From positions 1-55,710 of the forward strand of contig PLSX01000280.1 in assembly GCA_003165315.1 (NCBI GenBank): DNA of 55,710 nt. Direction: 5' to 3'. Every line of letters begins with the position of its first letter. The stretch's first letter is position 1. The position numbers and the translations under genes were made by a program. This document shows, piece by piece, positions 19,462 to 27,838 of the stretch. The notes under the pieces were generated by a model, which did not search any database, had not been told where the DNA came from, and saw only the letters and a list, made by a program, of their open reading frames with translations. The DNA is from Acidobacteriota bacterium (lineage in GTDB: Bacteria; Acidobacteriota; Terriglobia; UBA7540).

Positions 19462-20040
19462 CTATAAAACTCGTTCGCAAAGTTTTACCTTTTCTTCGTT
19501 GTCGATCTCCTGCAGGCGGACTTCGATCACCTCAATATCCGAGGTTTGGATAACCCGCCCCACATAGTTGGCCTGGATGGGCAATTCGCGATGGCCGCGG
19601 TCGATCAGGACGCACAGGTCCACCCGTTGAGGCCGCCCGTGATCCAGCAGGGCATCCAGAGCGGCGCGAGTGGTGCGACCGGTGTAGAGGACGTCATCCA
19701 CCAGAATCACCGTCTTCCCCTCAACCGTAAAAGCCGAAGGGACTTCCTGCACCACCGGCTTCTGAGCAACAGTGGAAAGGTCGTCGCGGTAGAAGGTAAT
19801 ATCCAGCGTCTCCACGGGGGGAGCTGTCTTTTCAATTTCCTTCATTTTCCTGGCCAGCCGCTCTGCCAGGGGAACCCCCCGCCGCCGAACCCCGACCAGC
19901 ACAACTCCGGACAGCCCGTTGTTACGCTCCAGGATTTCATTAGCCAGCCGCACAAGCGTCCGGTCAATTTCCGAGGCAGACATCAATTGGGACTTCTCCC
20001 GGATGAGGGCAACATTGGGTTTAACCTCTGCATTTTCCAT
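19462..20040 (-). CDS. pyrR: PyrR-type uracil phosphoribosyltransferase/regulator
   Basis: This 192-residue protein matches PyrR, a uracil phosphoribosyltransferase that in many bacteria also binds pyr mRNA. The PRPP-binding loop is VILVDDVLYTGRTTRAAL, and VGVRRRGVPLAERL and DITFYRDDLS are also typical. I chose ATG 20040 for its GGAG site 8-9 bases upstream. The frame remains open further, but those residues are encoded by heptad repeats. No pyrB or pyrC gene lies beside it. Here it follows purine genes and could salvage the uracil released by the pyrimidine phosphorylase and cytidine deaminase encoded at 37-41 kb. Regulation of pyr mRNA is possible but not shown. Confidence 0.9.
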   Translation of the reverse strand: MENAEVKPNVALIREKSQLMSASEIDRTLVRLANEILERNNGLSGVVLVGVRRRGVPLAERLARKMKEIEKTAPPVETLDITFYRDDLSTVAQKPVVQEVPSAFTVEGKTVILVDDVLYTGRTTRAALDALLDHGRPQRVDLCVLIDRGHRELPIQANYVGRVIQTSDIEVIEVRLQEIDNEEKVKLCERVL

Positions 20041-20077
20041 GAGCACGCTCCGACCGAAATGGTAAGAAATGATAAAG

Positions 20078-20226
20078 GGTAAAGGCAAAAGGGTAAAGGC
20101 CAAAGTGTGAAGGATGAAGGCCGAAAGAGATTTCGCACTGCCTTTGAGGTCTTCCCATGCGTCGAGGAAGCGGAAAGCGCTGATTTACACTTAAGCATTC
20201 AGCCGCCTGCCTTTGTCCTTTACCAG
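20078..20226. repeat. Inverted heptad element between pyrR and the PLP gene
   Basis: The left arm (20078-20121) is built from GGTAAAG/GCAAAAG/GGTAAAG/GCCAAAG-like 7-base units and decays into TGTGAAG and GATGAAG. The right arm (about 20208-20224), read in reverse complement, is TGGTAAAGGACAAAGGC. The core between the arms (20122-20207) has no gene. The left arm extends almost to the PyrR start. Confidence 0.6.
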
Positions 20227-20240
20227 TTACAATTTGGATT

Positions 20241-21605
20241 TTACATCCTGCCCCGTGTATGAAGCAGATTCGAATCGATTTCACCAACCTTGCTAAACTC
20301 GGCATCCCAAAAACTCTGTGATTTCATACTTTCCAGGTATGGCGGGGAATATCCGAAATTTGTCCACACATCTTTCTTGTAGCCGAACAGCCGCTCTTTC
20401 TGTTGCTGCGGACGCACGTCCAGGATGTCTTCAGGCCCACCTCCGCGGAAAACCTCTTCGATGCGGGCATCAAGTTCGCTCACACGGAGCGGTCGTCGCC
20501 GCTCTAGGTCGGCAAGAACGGAGGGATAGCGATCAAACCCGTCCGTGGCGATCGTCACTACGTTGTCTTGCGGACCGAGATCGAGGAAACTCGCCATGCG
20601 AATTGCCCCGAGGATGTTGCAGATGCCCGAAACACCGAATAATCCCTGGAAGCATTGGAGCGATCCGGCCGGCAACCCGAGGAACGGTTCGATGCCATGC
20701 TGACGCCGCTCAAGCAATTCCAGCCCCATCACGCAATCGTCGTCGTGTATCAAGATTACATAATCGGTGGTCAACACATTGTGGATAAGGGTCACCATCT
20801 TGTCGCCAATGCCTTCTATGCGATGACTCCCAAATCCGTTGTTAAAGAGGGTGGAGCACTCCTGCGGTTCCAGCGCCGCAATCAGGCATTCCGGATAGGA
20901 AGCCTTGACCTCGTCACCCGCCGCCAACGTTCCGGCGGACCCCGGCGCCGCAGCGAACAACGCGATGCGCCCATTCCCATAGGGCTTTGCGGCTTCCAGG
21001 GCGCTACGCCCCGTGACGTAGCGGTGAAAGCGGTAGTTTGGCAGCAGTTCAAACTGCGCCAGCATCTTGTTGCGCGGGTCCTTACGATATTCCTGCGTCC
21101 GCTCCAACACCAGAATGACATCGCTCTCGGAGCCGGGCGTAAGATCCAGTTCCCCACCGTATTGCCGAATGCGCTCGTAGCGTTCAGAGCTCATCCCTTC
21201 CGGCATGATGACAATGGCGGGGTAACCCTTGAGCCTGGAAACGTAAGCCACGCCAATGCCGAAATTTCCAGTGGACGGGCCAATTGTGGTGCTCTTCCCG
21301 GGCTCAATTTCGCCCGTCAATTCGCCTTCCATCAGTGTGGAATAAGCAGGCCCCACCTTGTGGCTGCCCGAAGGGAAGAAATGCCCCACCATCACCACAA
21401 TGTTCGCCTTAACGCCCGTCAACTCTTTGGGCAGCACGACGTGGCGAACACTGTGGTCCGGCCCGCGCCAGGTGATGTTGAAAAGATTGGCGGGATCAAG
21501 CTCGTCGCCTTTGGCGGCTGCAACTGCTTTCTTCCTCAAAGCAGAAGGCAACGTCGCGGGGTCGAGCATTTCCGCATAGGTGGGGCCGGGGACGAAAGCG
21601 TTCAT
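20241..21605 (-). CDS. PLP-dependent enzyme, cysteine/threonine synthase (TrpB-like) fold
   Basis: This 454-residue fold-type II PLP enzyme has a Schiff-base lysine in SGSHKVGPA (the lysine follows His as in TrpB). Its substrate loop is PSTGNFGIGVAYV, and its phosphate-binding Gly-rich loop is APGSAGTLAAG. I chose ATG 21605 for GAGGAG just upstream. It does not look like E. coli YgeX, the diaminopropionate ammonia-lyase found at the equivalent place in known purine clusters. It sits directly downstream of ssnA with an inverted repeat between them. A role as ammonia-lyase or synthase on a diamino-acid-like intermediate of purine breakdown is possible. That is inference from context only. Confidence 0.8.
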   Translation of the reverse strand: MNAFVPGPTYAEMLDPATLPSALRKKAVAAAKGDELDPANLFNITWRGPDHSVRHVVLPKELTGVKANIVVMVGHFFPSGSHKVGPAYSTLMEGELTGEIEPGKSTTIGPSTGNFGIGVAYVSRLKGYPAIVIMPEGMSSERYERIRQYGGELDLTPGSESDVILVLERTQEYRKDPRNKMLAQFELLPNYRFHRYVTGRSALEAAKPYGNGRIALFAAAPGSAGTLAAGDEVKASYPECLIAALEPQECSTLFNNGFGSHRIEGIGDKMVTLIHNVLTTDYVILIHDDDCVMGLELLERRQHGIEPFLGLPAGSLQCFQGLFGVSGICNILGAIRMASFLDLGPQDNVVTIATDGFDRYPSVLADLERRRPLRVSELDARIEEVFRGGGPEDILDVRPQQQKERLFGYKKDVWTNFGYSPPYLESMKSQSFWDAEFSKVGEIDSNLLHTRGRM

Positions 21606-21622
21606 GGAACTCCTCAAACTGC

Positions 21623-21733
21623 TTCACCGCAGAGACGCAGAGTAAAAAGAAAGTCAAAATTCAAAACGCAAAAATTGCGGCGTTGTCTTTCACCTTGTTC
21701 TTTCGAACTCCTTCTCCGCGCCTCTGCGGTGAA
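21623..21733. repeat. Nested inverted element (CACCGCAGAG arms with heptads inside)
   Basis: The outer arms are TTCACCGCAGAGACGCAGAG at 21623-21642 and its near-perfect inverse at 21714-21733 (18 of 20 matches). Inside, three 7-base units (GTCAAAA, TTCAAAA, CGCAAAA; 21653-21673) share the GTCAAAA motif of the element at 31647. A weaker reverse partner lies near 21683-21706. The element fills the gap between ssnA and the PLP gene. A solo arm copy lies at 1669-1686. Confidence 0.65.
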
Positions 21734-21745
21734 AAGTTATCACTC

Positions 21746-23116
21746 CTAAAATCTATTCCACAAGGAACGCGCTTGAAGGGCGGCTTTCGCCGCCACCTCG
21801 CGCTCGTCCACGGTAACACATTCCTTCCCGCGCAGCACATAACGCCCATTGACGATCAGAGAATCCACCGGCGCGTTGGCGATCCCGAAAAGAAAGTGGC
21901 CGAACAGGTTGGAGTTGTTGAGTGCTGTGGGAGGGTAGTAATCCACCAGCAGCAGGTCCGCCCGCGCGCCGGTTTCAATCCGCCCGATTTCCCATCCCCA
22001 GATCTTCCTGGCGATAGTCCGATTGTTCAGCAGCGCGGCGGCGTAAGCTTCCGAAAAAGCCACGCGAGGATCTCCATTGCGCACCTTCTGCATGTGGAAC
22101 GCGGCCTTAAACTCTTCCCACATGCTCGGCGTGTAACCATCGGAGCCCAATCCCACCAAGACACCATGGCGAACCATCTCCAGCAGGGGCGCGGTGCCAA
22201 CGGCGTTGTTGCAATTCGATTGGGGGTTGTGCACCACGTTGATCTGAAGTCCTGCAAGAGCCGCAATATCGGTCGTGTTAACATGCACACAATGCGCTGC
22301 AATTGAATGGTCATCCAGGATACCGAGGGCACGCAGACGCCGTACCGGCGATTTGTGGTACCGCCGCCAGGCGTCATCCACATCGCAGCGGTCCTCCGCC
22401 ACATGCACATGGAAACCCGCCCGCAAGGACTGATTCGCCTCAACGCAACGACGCAGCGTACGGTCGCTGAGGGTAAAGGAAGCGTGCAATCCAAAGCTGG
22501 CAGCTACCAATTCATCGCCGACGCCCTTGCGGTGGCGTTGGAGAAAACGGATGTTCTCGCTGATGCCCTCGGCCGCACTGGCCGTGCCATTGCGGTCAGA
22601 AGTTTCGTAGCACAGAACCCCGCGGAGGCCGACTTTGCGAAAAGCCTGCTCAATCTGGTCTAGGCTTCCGGTGCAAGCGTTGGGGCTGGAGTGGTGATCC
22701 ACTAGCGTGCCCACGCCGCACTTGGCGGAGTCGATCAGGCCTACTAAGGCGCTGTAATAAACATCGTCCAGATTCAAAGCACGGTCCAACCGCCACCAGA
22801 GCTTCTTCAAAATCTCAGGAAAATTGCCAGGCGCCCGCCCGGGGAGCGAAATCCCCCGCGCCAGCGTGCTGTATAGGTGCGTGTGACAGTTGATTAACGC
22901 AGGCATTAGGAGCTTGCCTCGCGCGTCGAGCACTTCGTTGCCGGGAGTGTTCCATTCCCGGGCAGGTTGGTGATTAAGAGGTAGGCCTGGGGAATCCGAG
23001 CGCCGAGTGTCTGTTACTTCCCCGATCGAGCCGTCAGCAAGAATCTCCACAGTACCGCAATCAAGTACGCGATGGGCAGAGTCGAATGTGAGCACGCGGG
23101 CGTTGCGGATCAACAT
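21746..23116 (-). CDS. ssnA: SsnA-type amidohydrolase of the purine cluster
   Basis: This 456-residue metal-dependent amidohydrolase matches SsnA of the Yge/Ssn purine clusters. LKKLWWRLDRAL, VDHHSSP and CYETSDRNG agree closely with my memory of the E. coli protein. The metal ligands are visible: INCHTHLYS (HxH), FHVHVAED, IAAHCVHV and GLGSDGYT. By fold it would deaminate or open a purine-derived ring, but its precise substrate is not settled to my knowledge. It lies in one strand-run with YgeW, YgfK, YgeY and the Mo-hydroxylase. It differs from the second amidohydrolase at 33316, which looks like an 8-oxoguanine deaminase. Upstream is a 253-base gap before the divergent pilin gene. Confidence 0.88.
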   Translation of the reverse strand: MLIRNARVLTFDSAHRVLDCGTVEILADGSIGEVTDTRRSDSPGLPLNHQPAREWNTPGNEVLDARGKLLMPALINCHTHLYSTLARGISLPGRAPGNFPEILKKLWWRLDRALNLDDVYYSALVGLIDSAKCGVGTLVDHHSSPNACTGSLDQIEQAFRKVGLRGVLCYETSDRNGTASAAEGISENIRFLQRHRKGVGDELVAASFGLHASFTLSDRTLRRCVEANQSLRAGFHVHVAEDRCDVDDAWRRYHKSPVRRLRALGILDDHSIAAHCVHVNTTDIAALAGLQINVVHNPQSNCNNAVGTAPLLEMVRHGVLVGLGSDGYTPSMWEEFKAAFHMQKVRNGDPRVAFSEAYAAALLNNRTIARKIWGWEIGRIETGARADLLLVDYYPPTALNNSNLFGHFLFGIANAPVDSLIVNGRYVLRGKECVTVDEREVAAKAALQARSLWNRF

Positions 23117-23369
23117 AATTTACGTCGCGCCTTCCACCATGCTGCCCTGAGAACCCGTCAAACGAAGATCGACCCCGGGCGCAGATACGTAACAAGCTGT
23201 GAATTAACTCAGTCCTATCAACTATCAGAGATCTACCGGAATAAACTAAAGTACTGTCCTAGCCAACTGGGCCTTGAATTCAGAATGACTCGGATGTACA
23301 TTACCATCAGGCTTTTAACCAAAAGCGAACATTCCGGTTGAACGGACGTGCTGCTCAAAGGAGCATCGA

Positions 23370-23852
23370 ATGAGCAAGGCTGCGAGAGGATTTTCACTAA
23401 TCGAGCTTTTGATTGTGGTTGCGATCATCCTCATTATCGCCGCAATCGCGATTCCCAACTTTCTGCGTTCACGTGTGGCGGCGAACCAATCGTCTGCCGT
23501 CGCTTCCCTACACACATTGTCCATTGCTCAAATGACTTACGCTTCCACGTACGGTGCGGGATACAGCATCAATATGTCCTATCTCGCCCCCCCTCCCAGC
23601 AACGGCACGTCGTCTTCGACCGCTGCCGGGCTGATCGATAGCGCTTTGGCCACCGGTGTCAAGAGCGGGTACATCTTCACCTATTCGCCTGGTCCAATTG
23701 ACACCACCGGACGAATCAACGCTTTCAGCTTCACGGCCAATCCGGTAAGCAATTCGACGGGGACTCAATACTACTTTACCGATGAAACGGGAGTGATTCG
23801 CCAGAATTCAACCATGACAGCGGGCTTTTCCGACTCCCCGGTCGGAAACTAA
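23370..23852 (+). CDS. Type IV pilin-like protein
   Basis: The 160-residue product carries a class III prepilin signal, with RG|FSLIELLIVVAI at residues 6-18. Cleavage by prepilin peptidase would follow Gly7, and Glu12 is the usual Glu5 of the mature pilin. The hydrophobic helix ends near residue 28. The rest is a Ser/Thr/Gly-rich globular part with no recognised domain and no cysteine pair. AAAGGAG lies 6 bases before the ATG. It is the only plus-strand gene inside the purine block, between ssnA and ygeW, and no other pilus gene is near. It resembles the many orphan pilins of acidobacteria. Confidence 0.82.
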   Translation: MSKAARGFSLIELLIVVAIILIIAAIAIPNFLRSRVAANQSSAVASLHTLSIAQMTYASTYGAGYSINMSYLAPPPSNGTSSSTAAGLIDSALATGVKSGYIFTYSPGPIDTTGRINAFSFTANPVSNSTGTQYYFTDETGVIRQNSTMTAGFSDSPVGN

Positions 23853-23940
23853 GACCTTCAAGAGCTTGGGACGCTTTCCTGAAGATCCGGTGGCCATCGG
23901 TAATAATCAGTGTCGAATTCGCCACAGGCCACGGACCTAG

Positions 23941-24966
23941 TTACTCCTCAACTTCGTAAGGAACTGGCTCGTCTGCCATGGTCAATGCCATAATTGCCTT
24001 CGCCGTGTGCAGACGATTTTCCGCTTCGTCAAATACCACAGAGCGCGGGCTGTCGATAATCTCATCCGTCACCTCGTTGCCGCGGTCTGCCGGTAGCGGA
24101 TGCATGTAAATTGAATCCGACTTGGTCAATTTCATCTTGGCATCGTCACAAATCCAGTGCCGATACTGCTTGGCGATGCGCAAGGATTCCTGGGGATTGG
24201 TTCCCATGGTGTCAAGACATCCCCAGCTCTTGGGAATTACGATATCCGCGTCGCGGAAAGCGTCATCCATGTTGTCAACCACTTCGAATTTTACTCTCGC
24301 GGCCGCTGCGTTCTTGCGGGCGGCCGCCAAAGTTTCCGGCATCAAGCCGTATTCGGGAGGATTCGCCAGCACGACATCCATCCCAAATCGCGGCATCAGC
24401 ATGATCAATCCCTGCGGCACGGAAAGCGGCTTGGCGTAACTGGGAGCGTAGGCCCAGCTTACCGCCAGCTTGCGTCCGCGCAGATTCTTGCCCAGCTTTT
24501 CCCGAATCGTCATCAGGTCGGCCAGTGTCTGGCAGGGATGATCAACATCGCATTGCATGTTGATGACCGGCGCGCTCGCCCACTTCGCCACTTCTCGAAT
24601 GTAAGTGTTGCCCTCGCCCGGAACCAGATCGTGCCGGATGGCGATGGCATGACCATAACTGGAAAGGATGATGCCCGTATCTTTCGGGCTCTCACCATGC
24701 GACACCTGCATGACGTCGGCGGTGAGAAAATGCGCGTGGCCGCCAAGCTGAGTGATGCCAGCTTCAAAGGAGTTGCGCGTGCGCGTGGACTTGTCAAAGA
24801 ACATCAGAAAGATCGTCTTGTCGGGAAGGTGACGATGCGGAATGCGGTTCTTGAATTTATGCTTCAAGTCGCCCGCCACTTCCAGCAAGGTTTCAATCTC
24901 GGAATCGGCCCATTCCTCAGTCGAAATGTAATCCTTGCCCTTAAACAGCGCATGTTTGGTGGTCAC
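23941..24966 (-). CDS. ygeW: YgeW-like knotted carbamoyltransferase
   Basis: This 341-residue carbamoyltransferase has the carbamoyl-phosphate loop STRTRNSFE, the motif DHPCQTLADL and HPLPADRG in place of HCLP. WAYAPSYAKPLSVPQG and RFGMDVVLANPPEYGLMP match YgeW, which lies in purine-degradation clusters, rather than ornithine or aspartate transcarbamylases. The physiological acceptor of YgeW is not settled. The reverse direction (carbamoyl-phosphate release from a ureido compound) is expected in a degradative route, but no carbamate kinase gene is present here. The start is GTG, with AAAGGAG 8 bases upstream. It follows ygfK on the same strand after 358 bases. Confidence 0.85.
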   Translation of the reverse strand: MTTKHALFKGKDYISTEEWADSEIETLLEVAGDLKHKFKNRIPHRHLPDKTIFLMFFDKSTRTRNSFEAGITQLGGHAHFLTADVMQVSHGESPKDTGIILSSYGHAIAIRHDLVPGEGNTYIREVAKWASAPVINMQCDVDHPCQTLADLMTIREKLGKNLRGRKLAVSWAYAPSYAKPLSVPQGLIMLMPRFGMDVVLANPPEYGLMPETLAAARKNAAAARVKFEVVDNMDDAFRDADIVIPKSWGCLDTMGTNPQESLRIAKQYRHWICDDAKMKLTKSDSIYMHPLPADRGNEVTDEIIDSPRSVVFDEAENRLHTAKAIMALTMADEPVPYEVEE

Positions 24967-25324
24967 TTATGAACTCCTTTAAGAGTAGGGGGAAGGGCTT
25001 GTCCAAATTGGGCCTTCCGCCCGGCATCATTGTGGACAGTCCAACCATCCCGGGTAATCAGGGCTCATGCTTGGAGCTAACAAGCGACAAAATGTCGCTT
25101 CTTGGGTAACGGTACCCATTCTCTCCCAACCTGCCATTCCTCCCGCTCATGGAGACAGCGGGCAGTTCCCGCCGAACCTTCCCGCCGCCCCGGGAGGAGT
25201 AGAAACGGACAAAAAGGACGTATGTGATCAAACCGTAGCCGCCAATTCATAATTCGGACAGTCCTGGGGCAAGGCCATCCCTTACATTCATCTGCGTTTA
25301 TACCAGCGGGACGGGAACTAAATC
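24967..25324. other. Intergenic region between ygfK and ygeW
   Basis: This region holds the ygeW leader and the ygfK 3' end. It contains a perfect 8-bp hairpin with a 3-base loop at 25082-25100 (AAGCGACA, AAA, TGTCGCTT), followed by GGGTA...TACCC. It also has a C/G-rich stretch near 25180. An 83-codon minus-strand frame (25077-25328) shows no family features and I do not call it. The size suggests ygeW may have its own promoter or a processed leader. Confidence 0.45.
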
Positions 25325-27553
25325 TCACTGGCCCGCAACATTCGCAAAATTCACATGGTGCGGATTGCGAATCGATTCCGCCAACAGTTTGAGCTGCAAA
25401 TAGGGCCGCATATCGAGATCATAGCGCGTTTCAGCAATTTCCGGCTTCAGCTTCCAATCCACCAGGGCGCCATGGGTCAGTTGGATTTCCACCTCGGCAT
25501 TCCCGTCGGAATACCAGGCGCGGTTGTCACCAGGATTCAGGCGCAATTGATAAGAGGCCCCGGCGATGGTGCCGTAGATGGTGGCTTGGTCCCCATCAAA
25601 TTCGACATAAAAGCCATTACGGCCCGCATATTTCCGGTAGGTTTCGAGGCTGGCAAAGAATCGGGGCTTCTCGATGTAGGGCCCGCCGTCCTCAGGGCAA
25701 AAGACGTCGCAATTGCCACAATCGTTGCAAGCGTCGGCGTAATTGGCCAGTTGATGCGCTTTCGCCACCTTGAAGACGCCTCCAGGCAAGAGCCGCGGCG
25801 GCCCGTCCGGCGTCAGCTCATAGTTTTCGTAGATAACATCCACCGACTGTGTCTCATAAACAAAGTTGGCCACGTTGGGGCAAACGGGCACGCATTTGTC
25901 ACAATTGATGCAGTCGTAGAGCCAGAGCTTTGAGCCGATTTTGCGCGGCACGCCCTTGTTATGCTCCCACGCGAAACGTGGATTCTCCGTCGCCTGCTTC
26001 ACCAGGATGGGGGTGTTCAGGAGGCCCGCGGCATCCACCAGGGCTTGTTCCAGCCCCGCGACCGCACGCCGCAGCACGGATGACACTGAGGTAGGAAGCA
26101 TCGTGGTTTTCTCTTCGAATCTTCCCGCCACCTGGTGGCATACAGAATTGAGAGAGGCGCCTAGAGTGGAGATCCACTTCTTGAGAGGCACCGCGACTTC
26201 CGAATCCACCCACGAATCCACTCGGCCCAAATCTTCCGGGTCGGCGGCGGAGAATTGCTCGCGCAGAGAATCCTTCATCTCCTTTGTCACTCGTTCCACC
26301 GCGGCCGGTCCCTGACCCGCGTGGCGAACCACAAAATCGGGCAGTCGCGAAGCACCCACGGCGTTCATCTTATCGCCGAGCTTTTCCATGTACCGAATGA
26401 GCCGCGCATAGCCGCCCGGCCGCAGCAAATCCGTGCAGGTGGTGACGGGAACGAAGTTCATGGCCACGCAGTCCGCCATGTTGTTGGAGTCAAGCCCGGC
26501 GGAAAAGGAAGTGGGAAACATAGCTCCCACATACTCACGAAACTTCTGCACCAAATTCAGTGTAATCACGTGCAGCGGCGCGCCCGACATGTACATCACT
26601 TCATCGGTAAAGAAGGTGCGATGGTTCTTCACCACCAGTGTATTGCTGAACTTTACGGAAAGGCGCTTGCCGCGCGAGCGAGCCAGCCTGTCGAGCCGCG
26701 GCAATATATCGAGCGCCTCGGCAAATTGCAGGTCCTTGTCAAACGCCTCCTGCGTCACCAACAGGTCGTGGTAACCCAGCACGTCGTGCAGCAGGTGCTC
26801 CACTTGATCCTTGCCAAGAAGCGTGGGATTCAGTTTAACGCAGACGTTCAGGTCCATCTCCGTCAGCAAGAAGCTGGCAATGCCTTCAATCTCGCCGGCG
26901 GGGCAGCCGTGAAACGTTGAGAGTGTAAGCGTATCGCTGATGCGGGAAGGAAATGGCAAATCGCGATAGCACGCCCACGGGCCAGTAAGCGTCGCGCGCA
27001 GTTCATTCACGATAGCGGTGGCGTCCTTCATCGATTCCATCCACGCCCGCACGCGTGGTGAGCTGATCCCCTCCAGGTCGTATCCCACGCTCATATCAAA
27101 GATCGTATCGCCCCAGTCGCCGGGGAAATCCTCGCCCAGTAGTTTTGAGGCTTTCAGGATTTCAATGAACATCGCCGCGCCCACGTACTCGCGCAACGAT
27201 TGCTCAAGCCGCAGCTCTTGCGACCACTCCACGTTATATCCGACATTGATGATGTCGATGCAGGGTCGGGGAATTTTGAGCTCGTCGAGGATCTGCACAG
27301 TCTTCAGCTCGATGATGCGAGAGCCGCCCAGCCATGAAAGCACGATGTTCTGCACCAATTGATCGTGCGGCCCGGCGGCGGGACCCAGTGGAGTGGAGGC
27401 GGCATGGCCATGGAAACGGACGGAGGTGTCAAGGCCGGGAAGGCCGCGGAAAATCCTGGCCTTCGGCAAGTCGAAGATCTTCCCTTCCCGCTCGTACTCA
27501 ATAAACGCCCGGCGCAGGAGCAGAGGAAGTGGGATGGGAAGCAGCTCAGACAT
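25325..27553 (-). CDS. ygfK: YgfK-like Fe-S oxidoreductase lacking the flavin/NADPH domain
   Basis: This 742-residue protein aligns by eye with E. coli YgfK at both ends. The N-terminal ~400 residues are a dihydroorotate-dehydrogenase-like TIM barrel (TPLGPAAGPHDQLVQNIV, IELKTVQILD, LSTFHGCP, VKLNPTLLG). The C-terminus holds two 4Fe-4S motifs at about residues 549-560 and 609-620 (CINCDKCVPVCPN; CNDCGNCDVFCPEDGGP). YgfK itself has about 1,030 residues, with a GltD-like FAD/NAD(P)H domain between these parts. Here that domain is absent, replaced by about 145 residues with no G-x-G-x-x-G. The enzyme must therefore take electrons from a separate partner or directly from ferredoxin. YgfK proteins are thought to reduce a purine or urate intermediate. 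The ATG has no ribosome site; a heptad array runs up to it. Confidence 0.85.
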   Translation of the reverse strand: MSELLPIPLPLLLRRAFIEYEREGKIFDLPKARIFRGLPGLDTSVRFHGHAASTPLGPAAGPHDQLVQNIVLSWLGGSRIIELKTVQILDELKIPRPCIDIINVGYNVEWSQELRLEQSLREYVGAAMFIEILKASKLLGEDFPGDWGDTIFDMSVGYDLEGISSPRVRAWMESMKDATAIVNELRATLTGPWACYRDLPFPSRISDTLTLSTFHGCPAGEIEGIASFLLTEMDLNVCVKLNPTLLGKDQVEHLLHDVLGYHDLLVTQEAFDKDLQFAEALDILPRLDRLARSRGKRLSVKFSNTLVVKNHRTFFTDEVMYMSGAPLHVITLNLVQKFREYVGAMFPTSFSAGLDSNNMADCVAMNFVPVTTCTDLLRPGGYARLIRYMEKLGDKMNAVGASRLPDFVVRHAGQGPAAVERVTKEMKDSLREQFSAADPEDLGRVDSWVDSEVAVPLKKWISTLGASLNSVCHQVAGRFEEKTTMLPTSVSSVLRRAVAGLEQALVDAAGLLNTPILVKQATENPRFAWEHNKGVPRKIGSKLWLYDCINCDKCVPVCPNVANFVYETQSVDVIYENYELTPDGPPRLLPGGVFKVAKAHQLANYADACNDCGNCDVFCPEDGGPYIEKPRFFASLETYRKYAGRNGFYVEFDGDQATIYGTIAGASYQLRLNPGDNRAWYSDGNAEVEIQLTHGALVDWKLKPEIAETRYDLDMRPYLQLKLLAESIRNPHHVNFANVAGQ

Positions 27554-27562
27554 AGGGAAGCA

Positions 27563-27838
27563 GTGGTTAGTGACCTACGACCAGTGGTTAGTAGCTAGTA
27601 GTCAGTGGCCAGCCAAGATTCACTCCAAACATTCAGCTTGCGCGCGCCGCTTAGACGAGAGGGTGCCCTACAAAACCGCAGCCTCTGTGTCCTCTGTGCT
27701 TAAAACAGGTTCACACAGAGTGCACAGAGTTGCTCCGTAAACTCTGTGTGAGATCTTTCTCTGCCACAGAGAACACAGAGAAAGATATTGCCAGCGGGAC
27801 GACATCCCGGGCATTAACCACTATCCACCAGCCACGGT
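27563..27838. repeat. Large nested inverted heptad element between ygeY and ygfK
   Basis: The left arm (27563-27614) is seven 7-base units, of which GGTTAGT is the commonest form (others are GACCAGT, AGCTAGT, AGTCAGT). The right arm (27814-27835, read in reverse) gives GGCTGGT, GGATAGT, GGTTAAT. Between them lie about seven CTCTGTG/CACAGAG units in both orientations (27683-27698, 27712-27729, 27740-27786). The right arm contains the TAG stop codon and last codons of ygeY. The left arm fills the leader of ygfK. Confidence 0.7.

Noticed and set aside
20655..21749. A 364-codon plus-strand frame opposite the PLP gene
   Set aside because: The minus-strand protein has clear PLP motifs; this one has none and is a shadow frame.
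23941..24966. Calling the carbamoyltransferase ornithine transcarbamylase
   Set aside because: The WAYAPSY and PLSVPQG motifs and the purine-gene context match YgeW better; no arginine genes are near.
24157..24972. A 271-codon plus-strand frame opposite ygeW
   Set aside because: It overlaps a recognised carbamoyltransferase and has no family features.
27563..27838. Repeat array as a CRISPR locus
   Set aside because: The units are 7 bases, degenerate and without spacers of constant length, and no cas genes are present.
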